In this document: in pieces, positions 52,727 to 62,939 of the stretch | Layout: each line of letters opens with the position of its first letter | Position numbering within the stretch: the first letter of the stretch is position 1 | Assembly (NCBI GenBank): GCA_963925895.1 | Contig: CAWUVH010000002.1 | Span: 1-64,000 of the forward strand | Source: Eutrophovita sp913057845 | Lineage (GTDB): Bacteria; Pseudomonadota; Gammaproteobacteria; Burkholderiales; Eutrophovitaceae | Reading direction: 5' to 3' | Length of the DNA: 64,000 nucleotides | Translations under genes and position numbers: made by a program | The notes under the pieces: generated by a model | Seen by the model: the letters and a program-made list of their open reading frames with translations, nothing else | The model's database searches: none | Told to the model about the DNA's origin: nothing

Positions 52727-54735
52727 TATTTATCTTCCTCCAGTGCGAGAAGCTCTACACCCTCCAACACTTGGTCTCCCTCAGAATAAAATATCTCAAC
52801 AACCGTTCCAGACTTAGGCGAAAGAATCGTATGTTCCATTTTCATGGCTTCGACTATAACTAGGGCCTGCTCTTTTTGCACTGAGTCGCCAACTGCCACT
52901 AAAATCTGCCTGACGTATCCGGGCAACGGAGCGATCAGTAATTTTCCAGATTCCTCCTCCACAGACAAATCAAGCTGAGAAAGTGATATGACCGTTGTCT
53001 GCCCCTCACAAAAAATTGTCACCCCAGATTCACCATCAAAGACGAAGCCTTCAGCAGATTTTCCAGAGACCTTAACCTGTATTTGATCCGAGTTGTAACC
53101 CACACTATTAAGCTCATACTCAGACCCATCGAATACGAATTGAGTTTTATTCAAACACAGGCTCAATAACACTTCGTGCGTCTGATCCTCACAAATTAAT
53201 CTAAATACACGACTTGCATCTCGGTTTAGCCTCCAGCCATCAATATGCCGCCAAGGCGAATACAAGTCCGAAGATGGGCCTGGCTCCAGCTGACCATCGA
53301 ACATCCCCCTTAATTCATAAGCCAAAAATAGTGCTACGGCAGTTACCGAAATCAACTCTTGTGATTTAGATAAGCTTTTTATATACCGATTGATCAACCC
53401 GGTATTGAGATTTTTAGGCTGTTGTTCTGCTTCGCTAAAATCGGGAACAGAGATCAACGCCCTTAAAAAATTAATGTTCGTTTGAATGCCGGCCAATTGG
53501 TAAGCCGAAAGGGCAACATTCAATTTATTCAAAGCAGCTTGCCTCGTTTCGCCCCAACAAATAATTTTAGACATCATTGGGTCATAATAAACACCCACCT
53601 CATCACCCACTTGAACGCCCGAATCAATACGCACATCCGCGTCAGCGCCTTTGCGCTCCTGAAGATATTCTATGCGTCCTGAGACCGGGAGAAAATCACG
53701 CGCGGGGTTTTCCGCATAGACTCTAGACTCAACAGCATGGCCTTTTAGTTTAATATCCTTTTGCTGTTTAGGCAGCGCCTCGCCAGCAGCAACTCGCAAT
53801 TGCCACTCTACAAGATCTTGTCCAGTGATCATTTCGGTAACTGGGTGCTCTACCTGTAAGCGTGTATTCATCTCCATGAAATAAAAATTTTTCTTCTCAT
53901 CCATGATGAACTCAACAGTCCCCGCTCCCTCATAACCCGCCGCTTTCGCAACAGTGATGGCAGTTTCCCCCAAACTTCTTCGAAGCTCTTCGGAAATGGC
54001 TGGAGCAGGCGCTTCCTCAATGACCTTTTGATACCTTCTTTGCAGAGAACAATCTCGTTCAAACAAATGCACATAATTACCCTGCTGGTCTGCAAAAATC
54101 TGAACTTCGATATGGCGTGGCGCTTTGATATATCGTTCTAACAAAACATGGTCGTTATTGAAGCTATTTTTCGCCTCTCTTCGTGCGCCAGTTAGCGCAG
54201 TCATAAAATCGCCTAACCGATCAACCACGCGCATGCCTTTTCCTCCGCCACCGGCACTCGCCTTAATCAAAAGCGGAAATCCTATTCGGCTTGCCTCCGC
54301 GACCAACACTTCGTCACTTTGATCCTCGCCATGAAAACCTGGCAACAGTGGAACTCCAGCTGTTTCGACAATCGTTTTGGCTGAACTTTTTAACCCCATA
54401 GCTCGTATAACTTTCGAGGAAGGGCCAATAAATTTGATTCCATCCGCCTCACAAAGCTCCGCGAATTCAGCATTTTCAGATAAAAACCCATATCCTGGGT
54501 GAATTGCTTCTGCACCCGTTGTTAGGGCAACCTCTACGATTCTCTGGGCATTTAAGTAAGATTCTGCGGGTGATGCACCGCCAATCATTACACTTTGATC
54601 ACACGCGTGTGTATGGAGAGCGTTCACATCAACCGCAGAGCAAACCGCTACTGTTTGCACGCCCATTGCCTTCGCAGTTCGAGCAATTCGAACAGCGATT
54701 TCGCCTCTATTTGCGATGAGAATCTTTGAAAACAT
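52726..54735 (-). CDS. liuD: 3-methylcrotonyl-CoA carboxylase, biotin-carrying alpha subunit
   Basis: Biotin-dependent carboxylase subunit of leucine catabolism. The 669 residues have the biotin carboxylase domain (KILIANRGEIAVRIARTAKAMG; ATP loop KASAGGGGKGMRVV; RDCSLQRRYQKVIEEAPAP), a BT linker domain and a C-terminal biotinyl domain with the biotin lysine in EAMKMEHTI. The liuB partner is two genes away. Length and context favour MCC over propionyl-CoA carboxylase. Confidence 0.93.
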   Translation of the reverse strand: MFSKILIANRGEIAVRIARTAKAMGVQTVAVCSAVDVNALHTHACDQSVMIGGASPAESYLNAQRIVEVALTTGAEAIHPGYGFLSENAEFAELCEADGIKFIGPSSKVIRAMGLKSSAKTIVETAGVPLLPGFHGEDQSDEVLVAEASRIGFPLLIKASAGGGGKGMRVVDRLGDFMTALTGARREAKNSFNNDHVLLERYIKAPRHIEVQIFADQQGNYVHLFERDCSLQRRYQKVIEEAPAPAISEELRRSLGETAITVAKAAGYEGAGTVEFIMDEKKNFYFMEMNTRLQVEHPVTEMITGQDLVEWQLRVAAGEALPKQQKDIKLKGHAVESRVYAENPARDFLPVSGRIEYLQERKGADADVRIDSGVQVGDEVGVYYDPMMSKIICWGETRQAALNKLNVALSAYQLAGIQTNINFLRALISVPDFSEAEQQPKNLNTGLINRYIKSLSKSQELISVTAVALFLAYELRGMFDGQLEPGPSSDLYSPWRHIDGWRLNRDASRVFRLICEDQTHEVLLSLCLNKTQFVFDGSEYELNSVGYNSDQIQVKVSGKSAEGFVFDGESGVTIFCEGQTTVISLSQLDLSVEEESGKLLIAPLPGYVRQILVAVGDSVQKEQALVIVEAMKMEHTILSPKSGTVVEIFYSEGDQVLEGVELLALEEDK

Positions 54736-54942
54736 CAGGACCTAATACTCGCAATCATTTTAAGTGGTTATAAACCGAATTTAGTAAAAAATATCGTATG
54801 TAAAAATAAACAATGGCTTACCTTGAGCGTCCGGTTAAAAAGGTTATCAGCTGCTGATTAATTAGAGAAAGTCCAAAGTGAGTTTATCAATTTATCAAAC
54901 GGGACTTACTTTAAATATATTTCAACCCAAAATGAGTCGGCC

Positions 54943-55746
54943 TCATGCTTCATCCTCACCCACCCAACTCGGTTTTCTTTTTTCAAGAAAAGACCTAATA
55001 CCCTCTTGCCCCTCATTAGATGCTCGAACGCGAGCAATCCGAATTGCCGTCTCATTGATAAGCTGTTGGTCGAGGGCAGACTGATCAATTATTTCAATCA
55101 GCGCTTTGGTTTCTCGATGCGCGTCGGCACCCCCGTAGTTGAAATGTTTGACGAAGGTTTTGACCATATCGTCTAAAGCCTCAATATCGACAACTTCTTG
55201 CACAAGCCCAAAGCGTTGAGCATCTGCGGCAGTGAACCGCTCTGCAGTCATCATGTATCTACGCGCCGCTCGAATACCCATAGCAGACACGACATAAGGG
55301 CCAATGGTTGCCGGTATCAACCCAATTCTGACTTCAGACAAACAAAATTGTGTTTCTTTTGAAGCGATCGCAATATCGCATGCGGACACCAACCCCATCC
55401 CGCCAGCAAATGCATGACCGTTAACTCGAGCGATCGTGGGTTTTGGTAGGCGATACAGCTCATCTAACATACGCGCTAAATTACCAGCGTCGGACCGATT
55501 CTCCTCGAATGTATACTCCGACATTCGTTTCATCCAGTTTAGGTCCGCACCCGCACAAAATGATTGCCCACGACCTGCCAGGACCACAACCTTGACCGAC
55601 GAATCTTTCCCCAAAGCAACGAATGTTTCCGTTAATTCTCGAATCATTACGTCATCAAATGCATTCCGCACATCCGGACGACTCAACCAAACCCAAGCAA
55701 CATTAGATTGTCTTTCAATTTCAATTGTGGTTAGCATGCCTGACAC
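54943..55746 (-). CDS. liuC: Enoyl-CoA hydratase/isomerase, probable methylglutaconyl-CoA hydratase
   Basis: Crotonase-fold protein of 267 residues: FCAGADLNWMKRM and NGHAFAGGMGLVSACDIAIASKETQFCLSEVRIGLIPA hold the oxyanion-hole glycine region and the catalytic glutamates. Its place between the carboxylase subunits suggests hydration of 3-methylglutaconyl-CoA. The start is GTG 55746 or ATG 55737; neither has a strong ribosome site. Seven bases separate it from the dehydrogenase gene. Confidence 0.9.
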   Translation of the reverse strand: MSGMLTTIEIERQSNVAWVWLSRPDVRNAFDDVMIRELTETFVALGKDSSVKVVVLAGRGQSFCAGADLNWMKRMSEYTFEENRSDAGNLARMLDELYRLPKPTIARVNGHAFAGGMGLVSACDIAIASKETQFCLSEVRIGLIPATIGPYVVSAMGIRAARRYMMTAERFTAADAQRFGLVQEVVDIEALDDMVKTFVKHFNYGGADAHRETKALIEIIDQSALDQQLINETAIRIARVRASNEGQEGIRSFLEKRKPSWVGEDEA

Positions 55747-55752
55747 TATCGC

Positions 55753-56895
55753 TTAAAAGTACAAACGTTTTGCAACTTCTTCTAACATCACTTCAGTCGC
55801 TCCGCCACCAATTGCTAACACTCGCGCATCCCGTACAAGACGCTCAATCGGGCTTTCCTTCATATACCCCATCCCACCAAAAAACTGTTGGCAAGAGTAG
55901 ACTACCTCATTAACCAATTCTCCCGTCAATGCCTTCAACATCGACACCTCTTTGACGCACTCCTTATTCTCATTTGCCAACCAAGCACAATGATAAAGTA
56001 GCGCTCGAGCCGCTTCAGTTTTTGAAGCAAGCATTGCTAATCGCTGGCGTATAACTTGTTTATCATAGAGAACCCCACCGAAAGCTTTCCGCTGCTTGGT
56101 CCACTCCGTGGTTAACCTTAAAGCAGTTAATGCATGGCCAATAGCCATTGCCCCCAAAGCAATTCGTTCGATTTGGAAATTATTCATGACCGCGTAGAAC
56201 CCACGATTCTCCTCTCCCAAAAGGTTTGCTGCAGGTAACCGACATTCATCGAAAACTAGTTCTGCAGTATCAGATGAACACCAACCTTGTTTATCTAATT
56301 TGCGGCCCACAGAAAACCCTGGAGTACCTTTTTCGACAAGGAACATCGAAATGCCCCGGGAGCCCTTTGCCTCAAGGTCAGTCTTCGCAGCAATAAAATA
56401 GAGGTCAGCATGAACACCGTTTGTGATGAACATTTTGGAACCGTTCAGCACCCAATCACTACCATCCCGTCTAGCTGTGGTTCTTATTCCTGCAACGTCA
56501 GAGCCCGCGTCAGACTCGGAAATTCCCACCGCCGTGATTAACTCACCTGAAATAATCCTAGGCAGATAGGTTTGTATTTGCTCAGGGGTGCCGGCATCTA
56601 TTAAGTGTGGTGAGGCCATATCGGTATGTACCAATACAGTAACGATAAACCCACCGAATGTAGACATGGATAGTGCTTCCTGAAAAACAACAGACGTAAG
56701 AAAATCCGTTTCAGCTCCACCATACTCACTTGGATAAGTCATCCCCAACCAACCGAGCTTCCCCATCTTTCGCAGCACCTCTCTTGGGGTGTAACCCTGC
56801 TCCTCCCATTGAAGACCATGAGGCTCAACTTCGCGCTCTAAAAACCGAGCGACTTGCTCGCGTAATGCATCATGTTCGGGTGTTGTGTAAATCAT
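55753..56895 (-). CDS. Acyl-CoA dehydrogenase (isovaleryl/citronellyl-CoA type)
   Basis: FAD-dependent enzyme of 380 residues that should oxidise the branched acyl-CoA feeding the carboxylase. It has GISESDAGSDVAGIRTTARRDG and an active-site glutamate at the isovaleryl-type position (NFQIERIALG), with Gly at the medium-chain position (AIGGGATEV), so a catalytically normal enzyme. The N terminus and length look closer to AtuD-like citronellyl-CoA dehydrogenases than to classical LiuA, so isovaleryl-CoA as substrate is inferred from context only. Confidence 0.88.
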   Translation of the reverse strand: MIYTTPEHDALREQVARFLEREVEPHGLQWEEQGYTPREVLRKMGKLGWLGMTYPSEYGGAETDFLTSVVFQEALSMSTFGGFIVTVLVHTDMASPHLIDAGTPEQIQTYLPRIISGELITAVGISESDAGSDVAGIRTTARRDGSDWVLNGSKMFITNGVHADLYFIAAKTDLEAKGSRGISMFLVEKGTPGFSVGRKLDKQGWCSSDTAELVFDECRLPAANLLGEENRGFYAVMNNFQIERIALGAMAIGHALTALRLTTEWTKQRKAFGGVLYDKQVIRQRLAMLASKTEAARALLYHCAWLANENKECVKEVSMLKALTGELVNEVVYSCQQFFGGMGYMKESPIERLVRDARVLAIGGGATEVMLEEVAKRLYF

Positions 56896-56907
56896 AATTA
56901 CCTTTCG

Positions 56908-58515
56908 TTACATTCGAAATACGCCAAATCGTGTTTCTGGAATAGGCGCATTTAGCGCTGCGGAAATTGCTAAGCTTAAAACACGTCGGGTCTGGGCCGG
57001 GTCGATAACACCATCATCCCAAAGCCGAGCGGTTGCATAATAAGGATGCCCTTGATGCTCGTATTGTTCTATTAACGGACGCCTAAATGACTCTTCTTCA
57101 TCTGATGACCACGCTTGTCCCAAACGCTCCATTGCTTCGCGTTTCACTGTCGACAGCACACTCGCCGCCTGCTCACCACCCATTATTGATATTCTGGCGT
57201 TAGGCCACATCCAAAGAAATCTCGGCGAATAAGCCCGTCCACACATTCCGTAGTTACCTGCACCAAAGCTGCCCCCGATGATGACAGTGAATTTGGGTAC
57301 TTTAGCGGTAGCTACCGCAGTAACCAACTTCGCACCATCCTTCGCTATGCCGCCGGATTCATATTTTTGACCCACCATAAATCCAGTAATATTTTGCAAA
57401 AAGACTAAAGGGATTTTTCGCTGACAACATAATTCAATAAAATGAGCGCCCTTAAGGGAAGACTCAGAAAACAAAATACCGTTGTTAGCTATAACCCCTA
57501 CAGGATAACCGTTTATATGTGCAAAACCCGTGACGAGCGTTGTGCCATATAACGCCTTAAATTCATCGAATTCACTTCCATCTACTATACGAGCAATAAT
57601 TTCCCTTACATCATATGGTTTACGGGGATCCTGTGGGATTACCCCATATATGTCCTCCGTTGGGTAACCCGGTTCTACTGGATTCAGAACATTTAAAACG
57701 ACTGATTTCCTTCGGTTTAAATTGCGAACGATGGTCCGAACAGTCTCAAGAGCATGGTGATCATTTTGCGCATAGTGATCAACAACCCCTGATATCCGCG
57801 TATGAACGTCCGCTCCGCCGAGGTCCTCTGCACTCACGATCTCCCCAGTAGCCGCTTTTACCAAAGGTGGTCCACCGAGGAATATGGTTCCTTGTTGTTT
57901 AACGATCACTGATTCATCTGACATCGCAGGCACATAAGCTCCGCCGGCCGTACACGACCCCATAACACACGCAATCTGTGGAATACCCTGGGACGACATA
58001 TTTGCTTGATTAAAAAATATACGGCCAAAATGCTCTCTATCTGCAAAAATCTCATCCTGATTAGGCAGGTTCCCTCCGCCAGAATCAACCAGATAAATAC
58101 ACGGTAAATTATTTTGCTGTGCAACTTCTTGAGCTCTGAGATGCTTCTTAACGGTCATTGGAAAATAAGTACCGCCCTTAACAGTGGCGTCGTTTGCGAC
58201 AATCATGCATTCCACCCCGGATACCCGCCCTATTCCGGTGACAATGCCAGCTGAAGGAACCGCGTTCTCATACATACCATACGCGGCGAGCTGAGACATC
58301 TCTAGAAACGGCGTACCGTCGTCTAGCAGCGCATCGATTCTCTGGCGCGGCAGCAGCTTTCCTCTAGCCAGGTGTTTTGCGCGCGCAGCTTCAGAGCCGC
58401 CAACGCAGACTTGCGCATATTTTTTCTTCAAGTCTTCCACCAATGCTTCCATCGCTGTTCGGCTACTCAGGAAGCCCTCAGATCGAACATTTAATCTGGT
58501 TTTAATTTTATTCAT
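56908..58515 (-). CDS. liuB: 3-methylcrotonyl-CoA carboxylase, carboxyltransferase beta subunit
   Basis: Crotonase-fold carboxyltransferase of 535 residues. Motifs: [65 protein letters not shown] and [27 protein letters not shown]. The length and the [13 protein letters not shown] pattern fit MCC/geranyl-CoA carboxylase beta subunits. Its ATG overlaps the rhodanese stop (ATGA), so it is coupled to the upstream genes. Confidence 0.94.
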   Translation of the reverse strand: MNKIKTRLNVRSEGFLSSRTAMEALVEDLKKKYAQVCVGGSEAARAKHLARGKLLPRQRIDALLDDGTPFLEMSQLAAYGMYENAVPSAGIVTGIGRVSGVECMIVANDATVKGGTYFPMTVKKHLRAQEVAQQNNLPCIYLVDSGGGNLPNQDEIFADREHFGRIFFNQANMSSQGIPQIACVMGSCTAGGAYVPAMSDESVIVKQQGTIFLGGPPLVKAATGEIVSAEDLGGADVHTRISGVVDHYAQNDHHALETVRTIVRNLNRRKSVVLNVLNPVEPGYPTEDIYGVIPQDPRKPYDVREIIARIVDGSEFDEFKALYGTTLVTGFAHINGYPVGVIANNGILFSESSLKGAHFIELCCQRKIPLVFLQNITGFMVGQKYESGGIAKDGAKLVTAVATAKVPKFTVIIGGSFGAGNYGMCGRAYSPRFLWMWPNARISIMGGEQAASVLSTVKREAMERLGQAWSSDEEESFRRPLIEQYEHQGHPYYATARLWDDGVIDPAQTRRVLSLAISAALNAPIPETRFGVFRM

Positions 58516-58919
58516 TTAGGCACGACTTTAGACCTTTCAGAGACAGGACCACCAACTTGTTTCCAATTACTAAACCCACCTTCAATATGTGCAACATTCT
58601 GCAATCCCATATCTTGTGCTGTCTTGGTAGCTAAGGCAGACCGCCATGCAGATGCACAGTAGAAATAAAAAGTTTTTCCGCTACCAAAGACCTCTTTGTA
58701 GTAAGGGCTATTAGGATCGATCCAAAACTCTAACATTCCTCTCGGGGCATGAAATGCGCCAGGAATCATTCCTTCGCGCTCTAACTCCCGAACATCCCTG
58801 ACATCCACGAACAATGTGTCAGCATCATCGACTTTCGCAATAGCCTCATCAATCGGTATGGTTTGCACCACTTGATTTGCCTCTGAGACTAAATCCTTAA
58901 TCCCTTTTTTCAATATCAT
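58512..58919 (-). CDS. Rhodanese-domain protein
   Basis: A single rhodanese domain of about 135 residues, with [26 protein letters not shown] and the active-site loop [11 protein letters not shown], whose Cys would carry a persulfide. I use ATG 58919, with AGGA ahead; the frame opens further to 58955, inside the upstream gene. The function in sulfur transfer or as a regulatory switch is unknown. Its presence in a leucine-catabolic operon is odd. Confidence 0.85.
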   Translation of the reverse strand: MILKKGIKDLVSEANQVVQTIPIDEAIAKVDDADTLFVDVRDVRELEREGMIPGAFHAPRGMLEFWIDPNSPYYKEVFGSGKTFYFYCASAWRSALATKTAQDMGLQNVAHIEGGFSNWKQVGGPVSERSKVVPK

Positions 58920-58930
58920 TTTCCTGCCCT

Positions 58931-59542
58931 TTAAAAACCGCCGGTTCGCAACCATTCTTGAACCTGATCGAGGCGATCAGAGCCCCAAAACGGCTCACCA
59001 TCAACAATGATATACGGGGATCCAAAAACACCTTTTTGAATGGCTAAGTCACACTCATCTTTTAAGCGTGCTTTCATTTCCGGATTCTGAGTCACAGCAA
59101 TCAACTCCTCCTCAGATCCCTTAATTGAAGAAATAATCTGGGCGGCCACTGCAGGCGAGGATATATCTAACCCTTGCACGAAATAAGCCTCATACAACTT
59201 CAAAATTGCTTCTTCTTGCCTGTCTGGGGCCGCAGCTTGCAGCCAATAAATTAAACGACAGGGCGCTTGACTGGAAATCGGGAATTTATCAGGTTGTTTA
59301 TAGGGGATGCCCCAAAGCCTCGACGTGCGCTCCATGTCTCTTTTCGAATACTCACCTTTCAAAGGCACCATCGGAAGAGGCATACCCCCCGTCACTTTAA
59401 GTGCGGCAGCAATCATAAATGGTTTCCAAGAAACCTCTCGACCAAACTCATCGCCAATCGCCTTAATCTTAGTAGCCGTAAAGTATCCAAATGGCGAAGA
59501 AAAATCAAAGTAAAACTCGATTTCATTAGTGCTGGCTTGCAT
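58931..59542 (-). CDS. 2-hydroxychromene-2-carboxylate isomerase family (DsbA/GST-kappa fold)
   Basis: A 203-residue thioredoxin-like protein with a large helical insert. YFDFSSPFGYFTATKI carries the Ser in place of the first redox Cys, as in HCCA isomerase and GST kappa; the cis-Pro region is GVFGSPYIIVDGEPFWGSDRLD. These enzymes use glutathione, and the exact reaction here is unknown. Co-directional with the liu genes. Confidence 0.87.
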   Translation of the reverse strand: MQASTNEIEFYFDFSSPFGYFTATKIKAIGDEFGREVSWKPFMIAAALKVTGGMPLPMVPLKGEYSKRDMERTSRLWGIPYKQPDKFPISSQAPCRLIYWLQAAAPDRQEEAILKLYEAYFVQGLDISSPAVAAQIISSIKGSEEELIAVTQNPEMKARLKDECDLAIQKGVFGSPYIIVDGEPFWGSDRLDQVQEWLRTGGF

Positions 59543-59584
59543 CTCTAAACTCCCTATTGAACCATATGATCAAATCTTTAATCG

Positions 59585-60781
59585 CTAAAGACTCTCTATT
59601 TCAAGCGCCACCGCAGTAGCCTCGCCACCCCCAAGACAAAGAGATGCCACCCCTCTACGTCCTCCCGTCTTACGCAATGCTCCGATTAGCGTCACCAAAA
59701 TTCTGGCACCCGATGCTCCAATAGGATGACCAAGCGCACAGGCTCCACCATGTACATTAACTCTTTGATGATCAAGTTTATGTGCCTCCATCACTGCCAT
59801 AGGAACAACGGCAAAAGCCTCGTTTATTTCAAACAGGTCGACGTCTTTAGAGGACCAACCAGTTTTGACAAAAACCTTTTCTAAAGCACCGATCGGCGCT
59901 GTAGTAAATAGTCCTGGCTCCTGGGCGTGTGTTGAGTGGGCAACTATACGAGCTAGAGGCGTTATACCAAGCTCATTTGCAGCTTTTCGGGACATCAACA
60001 CCAAAGCCGCCGCACCGTCAGAGATTGAACTCGAATTCGCCGCCGTTAACGTCCCGCCTTTCTTAAAGACGGGTTTAAGCGTTGGAATCTTTGCTAAGTC
60101 AGCTTTAAAAGGCTGTTCATCTCGACCGACAAACTCGTTTTTTCCTCTACTAGAAATTTCAACCGGGACAATCTCCCAATCAAATGAACCATCCTCGTTG
60201 GCCCTCTTCGCACGCTCTAGAGACTCTATCGAAAAAGCGTCTTGTTGTTCCCTCGAAAATTGGTATGTGCCGGCACAATCCTCCGCATAAGCGCCCATTA
60301 AGCGTCCCTTGTCATATGCATCTTCAAGCCCATCCAGAAACATATGATCCTTTACTTCCTGGTGCCCAAGTCGGTAACCCGACCGAGCGCGCGGCAAAAG
60401 ATAGGGCGCATTCGTCATACTCTCCATACCTCCCGCCACAGCGACTTGAGCACTCCCTGCCTTGATCAAATCATGGGTCAACATCACTGCCTTCATTCCT
60501 GAACCACACATTTTATTGATGGTGGTGCAGCCGACTGAGAGCGGCAGCCCTGCACCAATCGATGCCTGCCTAGCTGGCGCCTGCCCCTGTCCTGCGGGCA
60601 ACACACAACCCATAACGAGCTCTTCGATCGACTCGACGGATACTTGAGCTCGGTCAACCGCCGCCTTAATTGATATTGCCCCCAATTGGGAGGCCGTGAG
60701 ACCCTTGAAGCATCCTTGAAGCCCTCCCATCGGAGTTCGAGCGACCGAGACTATCACCACATCATGTTCGTTCATTTTCAT
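59585..60781 (-). CDS. Acetyl-CoA acetyltransferase (thiolase)
   Basis: A 398-residue thiolase. The acyl-accepting cysteine lies in NKMCGSGMKAVML, the C-terminal His and Cys in NVHGGACALGHPIGASG and CLGGGEATAV. It could form or cleave acetoacetyl-CoA, linking the acetoacetate produced by HMG-CoA lyase to central metabolism. It is likely the first gene of the liu unit. A strong TATAAT (60890-60895 on the minus strand) is about 110 bases ahead. Confidence 0.93.
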   Translation of the reverse strand: MKMNEHDVVIVSVARTPMGGLQGCFKGLTASQLGAISIKAAVDRAQVSVESIEELVMGCVLPAGQGQAPARQASIGAGLPLSVGCTTINKMCGSGMKAVMLTHDLIKAGSAQVAVAGGMESMTNAPYLLPRARSGYRLGHQEVKDHMFLDGLEDAYDKGRLMGAYAEDCAGTYQFSREQQDAFSIESLERAKRANEDGSFDWEIVPVEISSRGKNEFVGRDEQPFKADLAKIPTLKPVFKKGGTLTAANSSSISDGAAALVLMSRKAANELGITPLARIVAHSTHAQEPGLFTTAPIGALEKVFVKTGWSSKDVDLFEINEAFAVVPMAVMEAHKLDHQRVNVHGGACALGHPIGASGARILVTLIGALRKTGGRRGVASLCLGGGEATAVALEIESL

Positions 60782-60889
60782 TCGACCTCTGAAAATATTT
60801 CCATCCCCGTTAATTCCAGATAAATAAATCCGGCCACGACTGTGCTCTAAAAATCACCCAGCAGCGCGACTATACTTTTTATATGAACA

Positions 60890-60895
60890 ATTATA
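60890..60895 (-). promoter_or_regulatory. Probable -10 element of the liu transcription unit
   Basis: TATAAT on the minus strand in the 238-base divergent region before the thiolase gene. The -35 is poorly matched, which suggests activator dependence. Another TATA-rich stretch follows downstream on the same strand. Confidence 0.4.
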
Positions 60896-60956
60896 ATACG
60901 TCTCCGAGCTAAATCCTTCTCCTAAGGTTTCTCTGCCTGGGCGGAATGGCACCCTA

Positions 60957-60962
60957 TATAAT
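60957..60962 (+). promoter_or_regulatory. Probable -10 element of the MBL-aldolase pair
   Basis: A perfect TATAAT about 57 bases before the plus-strand MBL start. The hexamer 17 bases upstream (TGCCTG) is a poor -35, so strength or regulation is uncertain. Confidence 0.45.
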
Positions 60963-61019
60963 TAGCGCTATCAAAATACGTTGCAAAAAGCCGGCTCTTA
61001 AAACACCTATGACTTTCAA

Positions 61020-62078
61020 ATGCCTCTGAAAAAAATTTCTCAATCGTCATCTTCTTCGCTCAGGTTTCCGTTTGCAGCAATCCCTAAATCAGGCGCGCAT
61101 CACCAAGTAGCCAATGGAATTCACTGGTGTCGACACGATCTACCCTTCGCTCTAGACCACATCAATACATGGCTACTCCAAGACCACGATAAGTGGGTTA
61201 TTGTTGACACAGGGGTTTCCGATGACCGCAGCCAGGACGGCTGGAGGAACATCTTGGATGGCGAGCTAAGTGGTTCTGAAATCTCAAAAATTATCGTGAC
61301 CCACTACCATCCGGACCACATAGGGAATGCGGACTGGCTGAGTAAACGCTCGCTTGCATCGGTGTGGATGAGTTCCTCAGAGTTCTTAACAGCACACGCA
61401 GTTTTTGACAAAACTGCCACCCACAGCGCACAGGCAACTGGGGCATTATTCCGACAACACGGGCTACCGGACGATGAAGTTGACTCCGTCTCAGCAAAAG
61501 GCGACCATTACAAAGCGTTAGTTCGCTCGCTACCAACTTCTTTCCTCAGAATCACAAATGGAGAGACATTAGACGTTGGCGAAAGCTCGTGGCAAATCAT
61601 TGTCGGAAGTGGGCACTCTCCTGAACACCTTTCTCTTTTCTGCGAAACGGAACAAGTACTTATCTCTGGAGACATGTTGCTGCCAAAGATATCGACGAAT
61701 GTGGCCGTGTGGCCTTATAGCTCAGAGAGCAATCCGTTAAAGGAGTTTTTAACGTCCATTGATCTCTTTCAAGACCTACCCGTCGACACGCTCGTTCTCC
61801 CCTCACATGGCCTACCATTTATAGGGATGCACTCTAGAATCCACGAACTTAAAATGCATCATGAAGAACGCCTTAATAAGCTACTCTCTGTTTGTGATGA
61901 GCCAAAAAATGCGTTCCAGGTTTTGCCTTTGCTGTTCGAAAGGACACTCGACACCTATCAGACATTTTTTGCTATGGGGGAGGCAATTGCACACCTTAAT
62001 TTTCTTTGGTGGGAGGGAGAGCTCACACGCCAACAAAGTGAAACAGAAGGCGGCGTTGTACACTTCATAAAAAATTAA
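61020..62078 (+). CDS. Metallo-beta-lactamase-fold hydrolase
   Basis: A 352-residue MBL-fold protein. It has the zinc motif THYHPDHIGNA, a following zinc His in GSGHSPEHLSLF, the bridging Asp in LISGDMLLPKIS and a final His in VLPSHGLPF. It matches the group of thioester or lactone hydrolases with a C-terminal winged-helix-like tail (MHHEERLNKLLSVC onward). The exact substrate is unknown. It pairs with the class II aldolase 10 bases downstream. Confidence 0.86.
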   Translation: MPLKKISQSSSSSLRFPFAAIPKSGAHHQVANGIHWCRHDLPFALDHINTWLLQDHDKWVIVDTGVSDDRSQDGWRNILDGELSGSEISKIIVTHYHPDHIGNADWLSKRSLASVWMSSSEFLTAHAVFDKTATHSAQATGALFRQHGLPDDEVDSVSAKGDHYKALVRSLPTSFLRITNGETLDVGESSWQIIVGSGHSPEHLSLFCETEQVLISGDMLLPKISTNVAVWPYSSESNPLKEFLTSIDLFQDLPVDTLVLPSHGLPFIGMHSRIHELKMHHEERLNKLLSVCDEPKNAFQVLPLLFERTLDTYQTFFAMGEAIAHLNFLWWEGELTRQQSETEGGVVHFIKN

Positions 62079-62088
62079 TAGGCAACTA

Positions 62089-62748
62089 ATGACCTCAGAA
62101 CTGAATATCCGTCGCCAAATTATCGAAAGCTCGATTGCAATGAACGCGTTAGGCATTAATCGCGGCACATCAGGCAATGTTAGTGCTCGTCATGATCGAG
62201 GGTGTCTAATAACGCCGTCAGGATTGCGCTATGAAATAACCAAGCCTAAGGATATTGTCTACATCGATGACTTGGCTAATGCACATGGGAAATATGCGCC
62301 GTCTTCCGAATGGCGATTCCATCACGATATTTATCGAAATCGTTCTGACGTCGGCGCCATCGTGCACACGCACTCCAGCTTCGCGACATCCCTTTCTTGC
62401 CTTAGGATGACCATTCCAGCGTTCCATTACATGGTCGCAGTATGTGGTGGCAACAACATTCGATGCGCACGCTACACAACGTTCGGAACACAAAAACTTT
62501 CTGATTATGCTCTTTCCGCCCTTAAAGATCGTAAAGCCTGTCTACTCGCGAACCATGGAATGATCTGTGTTGGCGAAACGGTCGAGGGCGCACTTAAGCT
62601 GGCCGTCGAAGTCGAGGCGCTATGCGAACAATACTGGAGGGCGTTGCAAGTTGGAAAACCGAAAATTTTATCCAAAATTGAAATGCAAACCGTACTGAAA
62701 AAATTCCAAACCTACGGGCAGGCGAAAAAAGCTAGTAACGACCAATGA
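62089..62748 (+). CDS. Class II aldolase/adducin family protein
   Basis: Zinc-dependent aldolase fold of 219 residues, similar to L-fuculose-phosphate aldolase: RGTSGNVSAR (phosphate region), SSEWRFHHDIY (catalytic Glu), VHTHSSFAT (zinc His pair) and ANHGMICVGE (third His). The natural sugar or aldehyde is not known. Ten bases follow the MBL gene, so they probably work in one pathway. Confidence 0.88.
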   Translation: MTSELNIRRQIIESSIAMNALGINRGTSGNVSARHDRGCLITPSGLRYEITKPKDIVYIDDLANAHGKYAPSSEWRFHHDIYRNRSDVGAIVHTHSSFATSLSCLRMTIPAFHYMVAVCGGNNIRCARYTTFGTQKLSDYALSALKDRKACLLANHGMICVGETVEGALKLAVEVEALCEQYWRALQVGKPKILSKIEMQTVLKKFQTYGQAKKASNDQ

Positions 62749-62939
62749 CATAAAAGGCAGGCAGCACGCAAAGAACCACACCGCTCAATAATGCGCATAA
62801 GAAACCCTAAAGATTAGCGAATTAGTAATCGATTTAATCAATTAATGGTTATTTTTTTATTTGTTGGATCGATTGCAATTAGGCCGGCACAATACGCTTC
62901 TAGAAATCTTTAATTACACGAAAAAATAGAGAGGCACCA

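Noticed and set aside
62760..62935. OxyR-type site upstream of the Prx-Grx gene
   Set aside because: AT-rich partial palindromes around 62818-62850 do not match the four-element OxyR pattern; only a weak TTGGAT/CACAAT promoter is arguable.
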